Positions 48,536-60,559 of a stretch of DNA of 64,000 nucleotides are shown in pieces (positions within the stretch are counted from its first letter, which is position 1; each line of letters starts with the position of its first letter). Source of the DNA: Nageia nagi (lineage: Eukaryota > Pinophyta). The DNA lies in the NCBI GenBank assembly GCA_050084985.1, contig JBITNC010000002.1:16368001-16432000 (forward strand), read 5' to 3'. A program made the position numbers and the translations under genes. The notes under the pieces were generated by a model, which saw only the letters and a list, made by a program, of their open reading frames with translations, was not told where the DNA came from and made no database searches.

Positions 48536-48570
48536 TTTTTTTTTGGTAAATAATTTTTTTTTTCTATTAA
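48536..48570 (-). other. LINE 3' tail, T-rich on the plus strand
   Basis: Two T runs, TTTTTTTTT and TTTTTTTTTT, separated by GGTAAATAA, stand directly against the left target-site copy. On the minus strand they form the interrupted poly(A) tail expected of target-primed reverse transcription. Confidence 0.85.
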
Positions 48571-48759
48571 TGCGTCGAAATGTACATCTTCCATGGGAGA
48601 GGCATGCAAAGAAAAAAGTGATTAAATCCATTTGCTGAGGTCCTCGTTAGGAGATCAAGACTGTTTGCTGTTACATGTGAGTCGTAAGCATTCATATGTA
48701 GAGATTTTTGCCAAGTAGGAAGATCATGCGTAGTATTTGGGGATCCTGGAGATAACTGT

Positions 48760-51700
48760 TACAAGCGGGCATACAAGCAGAAAATAGGGCTGAAAGCCAT
48801 CAGGGTTGCAAATCGGAACTGTTTGGTTGCTGTGTTATCCGACAGGAGATCGAGGAGGCCAACGTTCATGGACTTGGAGATCATATGCAGACATTTGCTC
48901 AGGTTGCGGGAGAGATTCCCAGAGGTGGCGTAGTTGGATATCAAATTTATGCCAAACATGATCCATTGTGTTGAAAGTTCTTACAAAGAATCGTTCATTA
49001 CGTTCAATCCAGATTGCTTAGGCTAGCATTGCCGGAGTTGCAAACCAAAGCAATTTGAGAGCTTTACATTGAGATACTGGATTCCATTGCAGGATTAGTT
49101 TGCCTATAGAAGCGGGGCAGGCCCAAGAGTATCTGAATAAGGATAGGAGACAACTCCAAAGATTGAAGGAAAATTTGCAATGTAGAAGTAAGTGAGCGCC
49201 TGTTTTTGTTGAGGACTCGCATAAGAGGCAATTGAAAGGAGTAGGAAGCATACCTCTCTTGCATTACTGGTCTCCTGATAGGAATTTGTCATGGGCAACT
49301 AGCCAGAGGTAAAAATCTGCTTTGGGCCATGCTTTGCTCCATATTCGATTACAGACTGTGGGAGGTTGGGGGTCGGATAGATCAGGAGATATGGCATGAT
49401 AGGCCGAGCTAACAGTAAAGTTGCTTGCTTTTGTGAGGGACCAGGTTATTGAATCTGTATTTTTATCTAGTTTGAATATGAACTTGCCTAGCAGAGAGTC
49501 TAACGCCAAAGCCTCTTGATGGAAGATAGGCAGAATCAGAGGGAAAGGCTTCCACTGTCTGAACAGAGTTTCGTTATTATCCTGCCACTGCTGGTAGTCG
49601 GAAACAAAATCACCCCAAAGATTGTTGAGGAAAGGTTTAAGGTGTAGGAAGGAATTAGAGCTACTTAGAGGGGACTTGAGTAATCAAGGTTCATCCCAAA
49701 ATCTAGTTTTTTGACCATCACCAACATCCCACCGAAGGTAAAGGAGCATAAAGGGGCGAGCTTTGCGGAGGCTATTCCAGAGAGGGGAGCCCAAAGGAGA
49801 ATCTGCTGTAGTGAATACTCTTTTAGGCTCTTCAGTATCCAGATACTTGAAACGAAAAACCTTGTTCCAAATGTAAGAGTGCTATGAGAATATTCGCCAA
49901 ATGAGTTTACACAACATAACAGTGTTCATATAGTGCAGATTTCGAATGCCCAAGCCACCTGAAGATTTGTAGGAACAGAGCTTTGTCCAGTTTAAAAGAT
50001 GAATTTTTCTTTCTGCTAAGCAACCATGCCAGAGGAATTCCCTCATGATTTGTTCAAGGGTTAAGATGACATGGCTTGGAAGCCAGAAAGCTCCCATCCA
50101 AAATATGGGAAGAGCACTTAAAATTGCCTTGATTTTGACAAGGCGACCAACAGTGGTTAACCATTTTGCTTTCCATGAATCCAATTTCGTTTTAACCTTG
50201 GTGGTGAGATGGCTCCAAAATTCTCCTAGGTTTCCTCCTTGAGCGAGAGGCATACCTAAGTATTTGCTAGGAAGAGTCCCAATACTCATACTTGTCATGC
50301 GAGAGTAAAGCTGCAGTTGATTGGCTCTGAGGTTAATCCCAAAAATTTCAGATTTTTCAAGATTTATTGCTTGGCCAGAAGCAAGTTCATAGGAGTGGAG
50401 GATGCGTTTTAATCGAAGAATCTCCTGGATAGAAGGGTGGGCAGCTAGAATAGTATCATCAACAAATTGAGAGTGGGTAACCGGGGAGCATCGATTTGTG
50501 ATGTAGAGACCCTTGATATGCCTTGATCCTGATAGAAAATTTAAGCCTCTGCTCAGTCCTTCAGCCATTAGGATGAATAAATATGGAGAGAGGGGATCCC
50601 CTACCTTAGCCCACGAGAGCTCTTGAAAAAACCTTTAGAGCAGCCATTGATCAGGACAGAAAACGGAGTACAAAAAAGAGAAGAAGCCCAAGTTATCCAC
50701 TCTTCTGTGAAGCCAAATTTTTGGAGGTTCAGGATCAGTAAATCCTAATTTACTTGATCAAACTTTTTTTCATGTCAAGCTTGAGAAGACCTTCCTTGTT
50801 ATGGTTGTTCAAAGAGTGTATGAGCTCATGAACTATGGAGACACCATCTAATAGGTTTTGACCTTTGACAAAGGCTTTCTGATCTTCAGAGATGATATCT
50901 AGCAATATATGCTTAAGTCTGCTAGCTGCTACCTTTGAGATAAGTTTATAGATGCTATTGCAAAGGGAGATGGGTCTGTAAGAATTTAGAGTTTTGGCAT
51001 CTTCAGTTTTTGGAATCAGAACCAGAAAGGTATGTTTCAATCTTGTTAGCATTTTGTTCGAAGAGAAGAATTCTCTAATCACATTTACTAAATCTTCCTT
51101 GAGCAAAGGCCAGAAGTGTTGAAAGAACCCAGATGGGAAGCCGTCTGGACCAGGAGCACCATAACTTTTCATCGGAAAAAGGGCTTGTTCAACTTCAAGG
51201 TCAGAAATAGGAGAGGTGAGGACAGCATTAAGAGAGGGGGTGACTAGCTTGGGAATAAACTACAAGAGTTGGGATTGAGCATCATGTCGGAGGGAGTTTT
51301 CTTCAGAGAGTAAGGACGAGAAATAGGATATGGTGTGGTTTTCAATTTCATCAAGAGAAGAGAGAAGAAGTCCCTCAGGAGTTTTGAGGGATGTGATTTT
51401 GTTATGGGCCCTTTAAGCGATAGTGGAGAGGTGAAAAGATTTCGTATTTTTATCTCCTTCCTAAAGCCATTTGATACGGGATTCTTGTTTCCAAAAGGTT
51501 TCTTCTTGAAGGTAGATGCTATCCAACTCTCGACATATTTGTTGTTCCAAAGTGTTGAGGGAGGGATTAGAACCATATTGAAGATTCTCTTGAATGATGG
51601 AGAGTTGCTATTTCAGAGCAACTTTAGTAATGTGGATATTAGCAAACTGATGCTTGTTCCACTCTTTGATTTTGTGTTTGAGCCTGGTTAGTTTGGTGGC

Positions 51701-52540
51701 AAACTTGTACATGTGTGTACCATAGACAGCTTGCTCTTCCATCCACCAAGTTTCAATTAGGTCCCCAAAGTTTGAATTTTGAAGCCACATCTTCTCAAAG
51801 CGAAAAGGATAGAGTTGAGGGCAGGTAGAAGTTTCTAGGGAAAGCTGTATAGGCCAATGGTGCGAACCACCATACGTAAGCACTTCTAACTGGGTGAGGA
51901 TACCCTTCTCTAACCAATTCATGGAGGTGAGGAAGCGATCTAATTTTTCAAGAATGTGTGCATTTCCAGATCTATTGTTTGTCCATGTGAAAAGGCCTTT
52001 GGTGCAGAATGGTTCATGCAGATTAGAGTTGTCGATGAAGGTATTAAAGCCTTGATCTTTCTTGTTTAGCCTGCATAGACCACCCTATTTTTCATGAAGG
52101 TTTCTGATAACATTGAAGTTGCCACCAAAAATACAAGGAGTGTTCGAATGGGTAATCATCTACTGGTTGAGGAGGTTCCAGACTACTAGTTGCTCCTCCT
52201 TTGTTTGCGTTCCATAGACATTTAGCAAGTGAAAAGTGCAATTTGAAAGCAGGCAACAGATTTGGAGCCCAAGACATGAAGTATTACTAAACAGAAGATT
52301 ACAAGAGACTTTAGATTTGTCCCAGAGAGTGAGGAGTCCCCTCGAGCGATCAATAGATTCTTTACAGGCAGCAGAGCTGCGAGGCTAGATTTTTTTCCTT
52401 AAATTGTCAATTTGGGAGGCATGAAGTTTGGTTTCTTGGAAAAAGAGGATGGAGGGTTTCTCTTGTTTGACTAGAGATTTGATGTACCTGAGAGTTGAGA
52501 GGGACATGAACCCCCTTATGTTTCAGGATATGATCTTCAT
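48760..52540 (-). pseudogene. LINE ORF2: endonuclease, reverse transcriptase, zf-RVT
   Basis: ORF2 opens near 52540 with MKIIS and a stop where Trp is expected, then NIRGFMSL. The apurinic-type endonuclease shows FFQETKLH, a GGNFNVI variant of the GDFN motif, LDRFL and SHHWPI (SDHxP variant). RT follows: SYGAPGPDGFPSGFFQ and LNSYRPISLCNSIYKLISKV (51172-50750), then HSQFVDDTILAA with the catalytic Asp pair (50568-49882). The C-terminus has the zf-RVT region with WSKAWPKADFYLWLVAHDK (49509-49264) and the RCxxC-type fragments to 49018. Stops and frameshifts occur throughout, so the copy is inactive. Confidence 0.9.
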
Positions 52541-52749
52541 GGGATTACTTTGTGCGTTTGACAGTCAGCTGGTTGTCCAACATCAGCTGGAATCCTTCCT
52601 TGATTTCTTCTATTGCTTTTTGTTGTCTGATCTCTTGATTGGAGTGTCTTCTGCTTATGAGGACCACCCATGGTGGCTTTCAATATGTTTGGAGTTTGTT
52701 TTAAAGCTGGGTTTTTGTATTTTTGAGTGGGTGGAAAATCTTGAGAGCA

Positions 52750-53957
52750 AGATATAGGGTGAGATTGATTAAGTTGGTGAGGGAGAGTGGAGAGATATCG
52801 TGGGGGGGTTGGGTGGTTTGCAGGTTTTCTTTAAAGGAAGCTTCATCCATAGGGAGATCCATGATGTGATCATTGGAGAGCTCAAACGAATAGATGGAGG
52901 GATTGGTATGTTGCGGAGAAGGATTGGGGAAGGCCTTTTTAGGGATGAGTGTTTGAGGGATTTCAGGGGTTATTGGGGGGGCTTGGTTTGGAGGAGTGGG
53001 TCCATCATGAAGCTCCTCTGGGGACTGCAGGCATTGGAAACGATTTGAGGATTTATTCTCATGGAGAGGGTTGGGTTGTTTCCTTTGGGTGTTTTTCTTT
53101 TTTGGTTGATGAGACTATTCTTCTCTAGAGGAACTATTTGGATCTGGGGTAGGGGTGTGAGGGCAGTTTCGAGCTAGGTGTCTGTATTCATGGCAAAATT
53201 TGCAACAGAATGGTAGGTTTTCATAGTCCAAAGATATGGCCCATTCTGCAAGCTCATCGCAGATAGTGATTTGTTCTGGAAGGGGATGGAGAAGGTTTAG
53301 GTTAACACAGATCCTTGCGTAGGAGATATTGGTGAAAGCTTGTGTGGTGTTAGAGGCCCCAACGAAGGATCCCAAGATGTTGCCAAGTTTTTCAAAAATA
53401 GATTCCTTCTAGAGCTCAAGCAGGATATCATGCATTCTTACCTAGATAGGGGTGATGGAAGGGAGTTCAGCACTAGGTTTGAAGTTCATGTGCCATGGCT
53501 TCATGAATAGCCCGACTTTTCTTGGGAACCAAGGGCCGCCTTGAAAAATTAGATCTTGTTCATCTTCAGAATCGAAAAAAGTGAGGAAATATCCATGAGA
53601 ATATAGGCTGATACTAACCCCATCATTGAGATTCTAGTTTTGATCAACCGATGATTCGATAGCAAGGAGGTGAGGGCGAATTCTTAGGAAGCGATAAATC
53701 AGGCCTTTGGCTTCAAGGGAGGTGATTTCATTGCTGATTTCTGAACTTTGGATCATTAGCACCGGATTTTCCTTTGCAGCTGAAAGACAGCCAGCTTCGT
53801 TTAAGCGGTGGTCAGAGGTTGGGATATGAAATGGACGTTTTCGTATTAAGAGAACAGGTGCTCTACCAGTCGCACGGTTGGAGGTGATATCCTTGTAGGA
53901 TGGTTTTGGTAGAGATGGGGGGCCCTCTCTGGGGCTGGTTGCCATGGGTGAACACAC
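52750..53957 (-). pseudogene. LINE ORF1, gag-like RNA-binding protein
   Basis: The frame from 53957 (MATSPREGPPSLPKPSYKDI) runs about 107 codons. The DUF4283-type region continues in broken frames. At 53375-53115 a zinc knuckle CKFCHEYRHLARNC (CX2CX4HX4C) is intact, preceded by ICDELAEWAISLDYENLPF. The order DUF4283 then zf-CCHC is usual for plant L1 ORF1. The 3' end is Ser/Glu-rich and its limit is uncertain. Confidence 0.82.
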
Positions 53958-54051
53958 TTGGGGGCATTGGTTAGGGTTTACGGGCGTCCATGATCATCAA
54001 CTGCTTCAAGCTCGTTTTTGCTACAACTGCACTATCTCCATTCTGCTTATC

Positions 54052-55160
54052 ACCAACAAAGTCTAAATCAGAATATCCAACCAGTTTGAAGTCTCTAACC
54101 TTGGAATATTTTAGCCCAAAATCTTGAGTTCCTTTTGAATATCGAAGAACCCTCTTCACTGCTAACCAATGGCCTTCACAAGGTGTGTGCATAAATCGTG
54201 AAAGAATTCCAACCACGAATGAAATATTTGGTCTAGTTGTGGTTAGATAAATGAGATTTCCTATCAACTGTTTGAATTTAGTAGCATCCTCAAATTGATT
54301 TCCCTCAACTAATTTCAACTTAAAGTTCTGTTCCATTGGAGTAGAGAGGGGATTGCAATCTTCCATACCAAATCTATTCAACAACTCTCCAATGTACTTT
54401 CTTTGAGAAATGAAAATGTAACTAGGTGTTTGATTTACTTCCAACACCCAAGTAGTAGTGAAGCAGGCCCAAATCTGTCATTTCAAAACCTTTCGTCAAT
54501 TTTTGTTTCACAGATGTTATGTATCTTTCATTGTTCCCTATTATCAATAGATCATCTACATACACCACTAGATATACAACAATGTTGCCAAATTTTTTAA
54601 CAAACAATTTTGCATCATCAAGGTTGTAGTGCTTGACATTCAACTTCAAAAGATATTAAGTAAGCTTTTCAAATCATGAGCAAGGAGCTTGCTTCAATCG
54701 ATACAAAGACTTGATAAGCTTAAATACCTTATGCTCTTGACCTTTAACTGCAAATCCCTCTGGCTGTGTCATGTAAACATTCTATTTTAGATCACCATTC
54801 AGGAAAGCTATCTTTACATCCATTTGATGAACCTTTCACGCATGTTGAGCGGCCATAGCCAACAAAGAATGAATGGTAGCCCATTTGGCTGTAGGAGCAA
54901 AAGTCTCATCATAGTCAATGCTTTCTCTTTGTGCAAAATCTTTTGCAACAAGTCTCGCTTTGTTTTTGTCAAGTGGGCCATCTGATTTATACTTGTTCTT
55001 GTAAACCCACTTGCATCCAATCGGTCTAGTTCCATATGGAGGATCTAGGAACTTGATGAGAGCATCATACTCTTTCTTCATGGCTTTTATCCAAGCATCA
55101 TGAGAGACAACTTCTTTGAAGGAAGTTGGCTCAAAATCATCAGAATAATTAAATTCCATA
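54052..55160 (-). pseudogene. Copia reverse transcriptase and RNase H 5' half
   Basis: RT begins near 55159 with DAWIKAMKKEYDALIKF and GCKWVYKNKYKSDGPLDKNK. It breaks near 54830 and resumes with VYLVVYVDDLLIIGNNERY (54600-54530), with the catalytic YVDD intact, and LGLLHYYLGV. It then reads KYIGELLNRFGMEDCNPLST, YLTTTRPNISFVVGILSRF and LVGYSDLDFVGDKQN, where the LINE cuts in. Several stops separate these blocks. Confidence 0.92.
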
Positions 55161-55270
55161 TTAAAAGAATATTTTAGATCATCGATAGAAATATCATCAT
55201 TATTTTCATCACCTAAAACTGAATCTTCTACTGCTCTACTTTCTTGTCTTGTTCGATAGGAACTTCGAGT

Positions 55271-56617
55271 TCATGTCTTCCCTATTTCATCAAGATGAAC
55301 ACATTCAAGTGTTCTTGATGCCCACTTTGGAATCTTCTGTGATGGTTCTGGTTGATCACTTAACTGATATGGAGCTTCACTTCCATCAAGACTCAATCGA
55401 CCAATCCCTTCAATCACTTCATCCAATTGACTCTCAGGTACTGGCATTGATGAATTGGAAGAACTTGCTAGAGGGGGTACTTTTGGTGCTTGTTCTTCAA
55501 GAACAAGTGGTAAAAATTCCAAATTTTGATCCAAGATAGGAATTTCTTCCTCTAGATTTGGAATTTCATAATCTGCTTCAAAATAGTGCTTTCCATGGGT
55601 AAACCGATCAAGATGATCTAGCTTGCACTCAACAACATTGTCACTCTTGGAAAATTCAAGAAAGATGACATCTCTAGCAAAGAGAACCTTTTTGTTTACC
55701 TCGTCATAAAGCTTGTATCCCTTGGTAGTGTTAGAATAGCCCAAGAAAATACATTTTTGACTCCTAGCTCCAAGCTTGCTGCGTTGTTCCTTAGGAATGA
55801 GTGCATAACATGTGGAACCAAAAATCCTGAGATGACGCACTGAAATAATACGACCAAACCATATTTCAAACGGAGTCTTATCCTTGAGAGCACGAGGAAG
55901 ACATCTGTTTCTTGAATAAATAGTACATTGAACTGCATCAACCCAAAACATTATCTTGACATTCTTGAAGAATATCACTGCACGGGCCATATTTAAGCAT
56001 GTTCTGTTCAATCTTTTTGCAACACCATTTTGTTGTGGGTTTATATGGAACAATAGTTTGTTGTTTAATCCCATGTTGATGTAAGTAAGATTTGAAGTCG
56101 TTTGAAGTATATTCCCCCCATTATAAGAACAAAGAATACGTATACGTGTATGGGCTTCATTTTCAATACTCACATGAAACTCTTTGAATTTGGAAAAAGC
56201 TTCAGACTTATGTTTTAAGAAATAAACCCAAGACATCCTAGAGTAATCATCAATGAAGGTCATAAGATATCTATTGCCAGCTGCAGAAGGAACAAAAAAT
56301 GGACCACACAAATCGGAATGAACTAGTTCAAGTTTTGTACTTGCTCTCTATTGGGAATCTATAAATAGTTGCTTGTGGTGCTTTCTTAGGATACAAGCTT
56401 CACAAGGTGCAATGTTCCTAGGGATTGTAGGCAAACCACTAAAACCTCGTTTCTTTAATAGATGGAGACCATCAAAATTAAGGTGCCCAAATCTAGCATG
56501 CCATAAAAGATTGGAGGGTAGTGTACCTTTTTCTTGATGGGCAAGGAATGCAAAATCTTTTGATCGAACAAAAGTGCCAATGAGCTTCAACAACTTTCCA
56601 TCCTCTAGACCAAGCAT
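55271..56617 (-). pseudogene. Copia integrase with GAG-pre-integrase region
   Basis: The upstream part (56617-56348) has LWHARFGHLNFDGLHLLKKR and CEACILRKHHKQLF, the HHCC zinc-binding module. The core frame (56311-55271, 346 codons) has CGPFFVPSAAGNRYLMTFID and DDYSRMSWVYFLKHKSEAF. The second catalytic Asp, normally in SDNGGE, is lost (CSYNGG). HINPQQNGVAKRLNRT and GYKLYDEVNKKVLFARDVIF follow. The core is one of the longest intact frames of the window, but the missing Asp makes it inactive. Confidence 0.9.
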
Positions 56618-57077
56618 ACAACCTTGTTGTCAGAATATCGTCGTATCTCCACCTTGCCGTTGAACATATGGATGGAATGTCCTTGTTGTCGAACGAGAAC
56701 AAGGGAAAGCAAATTTCTCCGTAATTGTGGAAGATAAAGAACATTCTAAAGCACAAAATCTGGTAGTTTGAGCTTGATAGAACCCATTTCAGATGGCTTA
56801 ATTTTTTATCTGTTCGTAAAGTAGACTGCACCATCAATATCTTCATTTGATTCTTAAAAAACAATCCCTCCTAAAAGTCATATGACATGTTGCTTCCGTA
56901 TCAAGCAACCATGCATCTTCCCATGATGCTTACGAAAAATTCAGCATTTCATTGAATCCAACGTTACATTCAGCTGTAATGAAATGAGCGGATGCAAAGT
57001 TCTTATGTGATCACCTTGTTGCTTCTTCTTTTCAACAATTTTCTCCCAAGGTATACGACCTGTCACTTTTGCAATCA

Positions 57078-57763
57078 CTACCACCTTGGAAATTTTCGAC
57101 GACCACAACCTCTATTGCTACTTTCTGCATGAGAAGAATTATGAGATGTATTCTTCCCTGATTGAGCAAATCCCAAAGAGTCTGAAGTGTTGTCATTAGT
57201 CTTCTTTCCAAAAGCTTTCTTTCGCTCTGCAATCTTCTCCGATAAGGTGTCAAAGGTGAGAGAGCCTAACTGATCACTTTCTTGTAAAGATTCAAGATAA
57301 GTCGAATAGGTTGGATATAGGGCCTTAATCAAAGCTACAAGAGCAATGTCTACGTTAATACCTGTAGCTTTAATGTTAAACATAATTGATCTAATCTTTG
57401 AAATGAGAGCCATGGGATCATTGTTTTGTAACTGTAAGTTGAAGAGCTTGAGCTGGAGTTGAATCAGTTCCAAATCTGAATGAGAGTCATATAACTCTTG
57501 CAACTTGTCGAGTGCATTCCAAGCATTGTTAATGGATGTGATATGCTTGTTGACATCTTCACTAGGGCATATGCTTTGCAATGCTTAATGTTCCAAACCA
57601 CGATCTCCTTGACATCAGTTGGTTTGGTGAGTGCAGGAGTGCCATCACATACACCGACCCAAAAATCATTGAAGATTAGTGTGTGCTTAATCTTTCTATA
57701 CCATTTAGACCAATTGATTTGTCTAGTCAAAATGACCCTTATAATGCTGACTAAGGAATGCAT
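57078..57763 (-). pseudogene. Copia gag
   Basis: Two overlapping frames together give the gag region: RKIKHTLIFNDFWVGVCDGT at the N-terminus, then WNALDKLQELYDSHSDLELI, LQLKLFNLQLQNNDPMALIS and TLSEKIAERKKAFGKK, the UBN2 type. A frameshift lies near 57560. The protease segment beyond, near 56900, reads LLDTEATCHM, so the active-site DTG has become DTE. Confidence 0.82.
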
Positions 57764-57790
57764 GTTGAATAACTTAAAAAGTTGCTAATC

Positions 57791-58483
57791 TAAAAAGATG
57801 TCTATAGAGGAAAACTGAAACACAACCTTTCTTGTATAAAATAAAAAACTTCGCTGCTCTGTTACTACAAAAATGAGCAAAAGTATTACAAGAAGATTTA
57901 CATGTTCAAGTTGATCCGCATGTGATCAAGACACTCACCAATTTGTTGATAAACTGCCATTGGGTCATTGATTTCAAGATAAAAATTGTTGCGATCACTA
58001 TCACTGCTAACAATTATGATCTCTGAAACAAATGGCTGAATTGGTGATATTGTGGAAACCCAAAAGTCGGAATCTAACTTAGATTTTGCAAAGGTAATGT
58101 CAAGATCCACCAGTGCAACTACAGGAGTGTACTTGTTACTATCACTGATGATAATGAATTCAGGTTCCTATGGTGCCGGTGTGTATTCTTCAATAGTCTT
58201 TTGTAATCTCTTTTGGTTCGTAGTTGTCATTGTCACTGGGAATGGGTGCACCATCAAAATAGTTGTTATCTTTGGAGTCACCGTTGTAATCAATATCAGG
58301 TGTTGGCGGGTTATTATCAGGAACAAATTGATGCTCAATTACTCTATTTTGGAGAGTGTAAAAAATGGTATATAGACCATAGACACAAATATCTTCATCA
58401 AATATTTTAGGATTCTCATTTTCGAGAATATAAAGATAGTAGCATGACATCCTTTTGACCGTAACATAATACTCTAAAAACAC
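57791..58483 (-). other. Broken minus-strand frames, acidic, unassigned
   Basis: Minus-strand frames at 58483-58190 and 58110-57898 share an acidic Asp/Asn-rich style. One reads FLEYYVTVKRMSCYYLYILE and the other contains SEIIIVSSDSD, which resembles a SUMO-interaction motif (hydrophobic core followed by acidic Ser-Asp). I recognise no family. They may be parts of one broken gene, or a 5' addition of the Copia element. Confidence 0.4.
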
Positions 58484-60555
58484 CTTATTACCCCAAAAAT
58501 TTTAAAGCTAAAAGAAATATTTTAATACTAGACTAAAATATTTAAAAAGCTCTAAATATTTTGAATAAACTTATACCTCTAAAATATAATGCTTCAATTA
58601 AATATTTTCAAGAAAACTATTTAAATGATCCCTAATAACTTTATAACACCTTATTTCACCAATAATATTTTTACATCTAAGCCTCTTTGGAGTAATCAAT
58701 AATTATGACATACACCCTATACCTCCAAAATGTTAAATAAAAATATTTTGAAAGTATTATGAATATTCAAAATATTTAAAGTGACCCCCAAAATATTTTA
58801 AAAGCACCTTATACACGTCTAAAGAGGAGTGGGAGAGTTGATAAGCGTCACAGTGGCATTCACATTCACTATGAATGCGAGTATGAGTTGAGTAGCTCAC
58901 GATCCCTATGTTGTGCATGTTGTTTGGAACAAGCCCCACATTCAAAGAGAAGCTGGTGTTCAAGCAGAGCATCTCCTCTACAAGTGGAGGACGGAAAATG
59001 ATGGACCATGAACTACAACACGTTGAGGGCCACTAACTAGTTGTTGTCTGGCTGAAGTTGCAATGAACAGGAATGCAGGGTGTTGGGAAGGAAACCTTTC
59101 ATCTTACTCGGCGATCACCTATACGATCAAGACAAGAAAGCAACCCAGCATGTAGGTGAGAACGCGTTATTGAACTCCGCTTGTAAGGACTGATACCCCA
59201 AGGCTATCGCAAAGCTCATGTCGTTAATACAAGCTTTAAATTTGTAGGTCTTGTTTGGAAATCAGCTGAGTGGTGTAATAAGGGTAATAATTGTTAACTC
59301 ATGTTTTTTTGTAGGGATTGAGGTGTTTTGTCTTATAATATTTTGAAAGTTGCCATATGTTTAAAGAAAGTGTAAAATAAAGAAAAGAAAAAGTGAGAAT
59401 GAGATCGACTATTGGCTAGACTTCAAAGAGGTAATCACAATGCAACATTGTCTAATGTTCTTTCTCTCGGATCGGTTAAGAAATCTTGTTCAATTCAATC
59501 AAGTCCTTGGAATGAATGACTATTGTCCAATCATTCCGAAGATGAGCGAGAAGCAAAACTAATTGTCGGTACTCTGTGAACAGGACCGATGCAACCAAGT
59601 GGACTAAACGTGAGTGAAGGTGGATAGTTTTGAACAAAAGATTTAGGAAGATGTCTTAAGAGAAAGTCAATTCAGAATACTAAACATTTAACAAGCAAGT
59701 AAATGGATTAGCAACAATTCAAGACAATTCAAATATTTTGGAAAGTTTACAACAAATTCTCCTAAAACTCGAAAGTCTTCAAAGAGAAGGCACAAAAATA
59801 TTTGAATTACAAAAATTATCCTTAAAAGATCAATCCACCACTCCCATAGATGAAAACACACTTTGAATCAACTTGTAGCCATTTGTATCATGTTTGCAAA
59901 AGAGTTTTGCACAAGTACATCAATTTGCTGCTCAATTACAAAAATTTTTAGTTTTAAATTTTTTTTGGAAATTTCTTGGACTACAACATTCGACCTCAAA
60001 ATGTGACCCCCTATGGTCTATTTATAGACTTTTTAGGTCAAAATTTGAAGGTGTTGCCCTAATTCCTAAAAAAGCTTTAAAATGCTAATTTGAATGCTAA
60101 ATTGAGATTACAATATCGTTTTAGTGAGAGAACAGTCTCATCCCAGTAAAATATGCTAAAAATAAAATATTTATAAAAATTGATGTCCTCTGGCACACAT
60201 TTCGAAGCATTTTGCATCAATTTGTCAAAAATTGGAGCTTCAAATCCTCGTTTTGGATCCTTCTGGCAGTCTTTTGAACTCCTTTCTTCTTTGAATCTGG
60301 ATTTGCCCATGATGTGATCATTGTGGGAAATTTTCAAGGGATTCTGAGAGAATTTTTTGAAAAGTGGATTTTTTGGTCTATTTTTCGAAAAAGATAGGGG
60401 GAGTCCGAAATTTGGAAAATTTTTAAAAAGTGGATTTGAGCTTATGGATGGATGGAGGATAGGGTTATAAGGTACTTGGTAAATTTTGAAAGGTTTTGGG
60501 AAAGATTTGAAGTTTTTGGCAAATTTTTCGATTTTTCATGTCTGGATATTTTTGG
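58484..60555. other. Unassigned sequence in PCS intron 2
   Basis: A/T-rich with no recognised protein. 58500-58800 contains repeated AAATATTTT/AATATTTAAA words. 59000-59260 is GC-richer with no coding signal I can name. The last part (60300-60555) grades into the tandem array to the right. Confidence 0.45.
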
Positions 60556-60559
60556 TAGA

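Larger units (their letters stand above)
48536..54035 (-). mobile_element. Full-length LINE (L1/RTE-like plant non-LTR element)
   Basis: The 16-bp duplication CTCCATTCTGCTTATC flanks it at 48520-48535 and 54036-54051. A T-rich run (minus-strand poly(A) tail) follows the left copy. ORF1 starts near the 5' end (53957) and ORF2 spans 52540-48760, so the 5.5-kb element is essentially full length. Both ORFs are broken by stops and shifts. It interrupts Copia RNase H between codons, giving a clear order of insertion. Confidence 0.93.
47879..57790 (-). mobile_element. Copia element in PCS intron 2, split by a LINE
   Basis: On the minus strand the order is gag (57763-57078), protease, GAG-pre-integrase and integrase (56617-55271), RT (55160-54440), and RNase H split into 54440-54052 and 48520-48136. 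The 3' LTR follows a GGGGGCGAA purine tract and begins TGTTAAAACC (plus-strand end 48135). Its outer end is placed near 47879 by a TG dinucleotide only. A matching 5' LTR and primer site were not found right of gag, so the 5' end may be truncated. It lies antisense to PCS. Confidence 0.82.

Noticed and set aside
47879-57790. Right-hand LTR of the split Copia element
   Set aside because: No match to the left LTR and no primer site could be found between 57600 and 58500, so the 5' end is left undefined.
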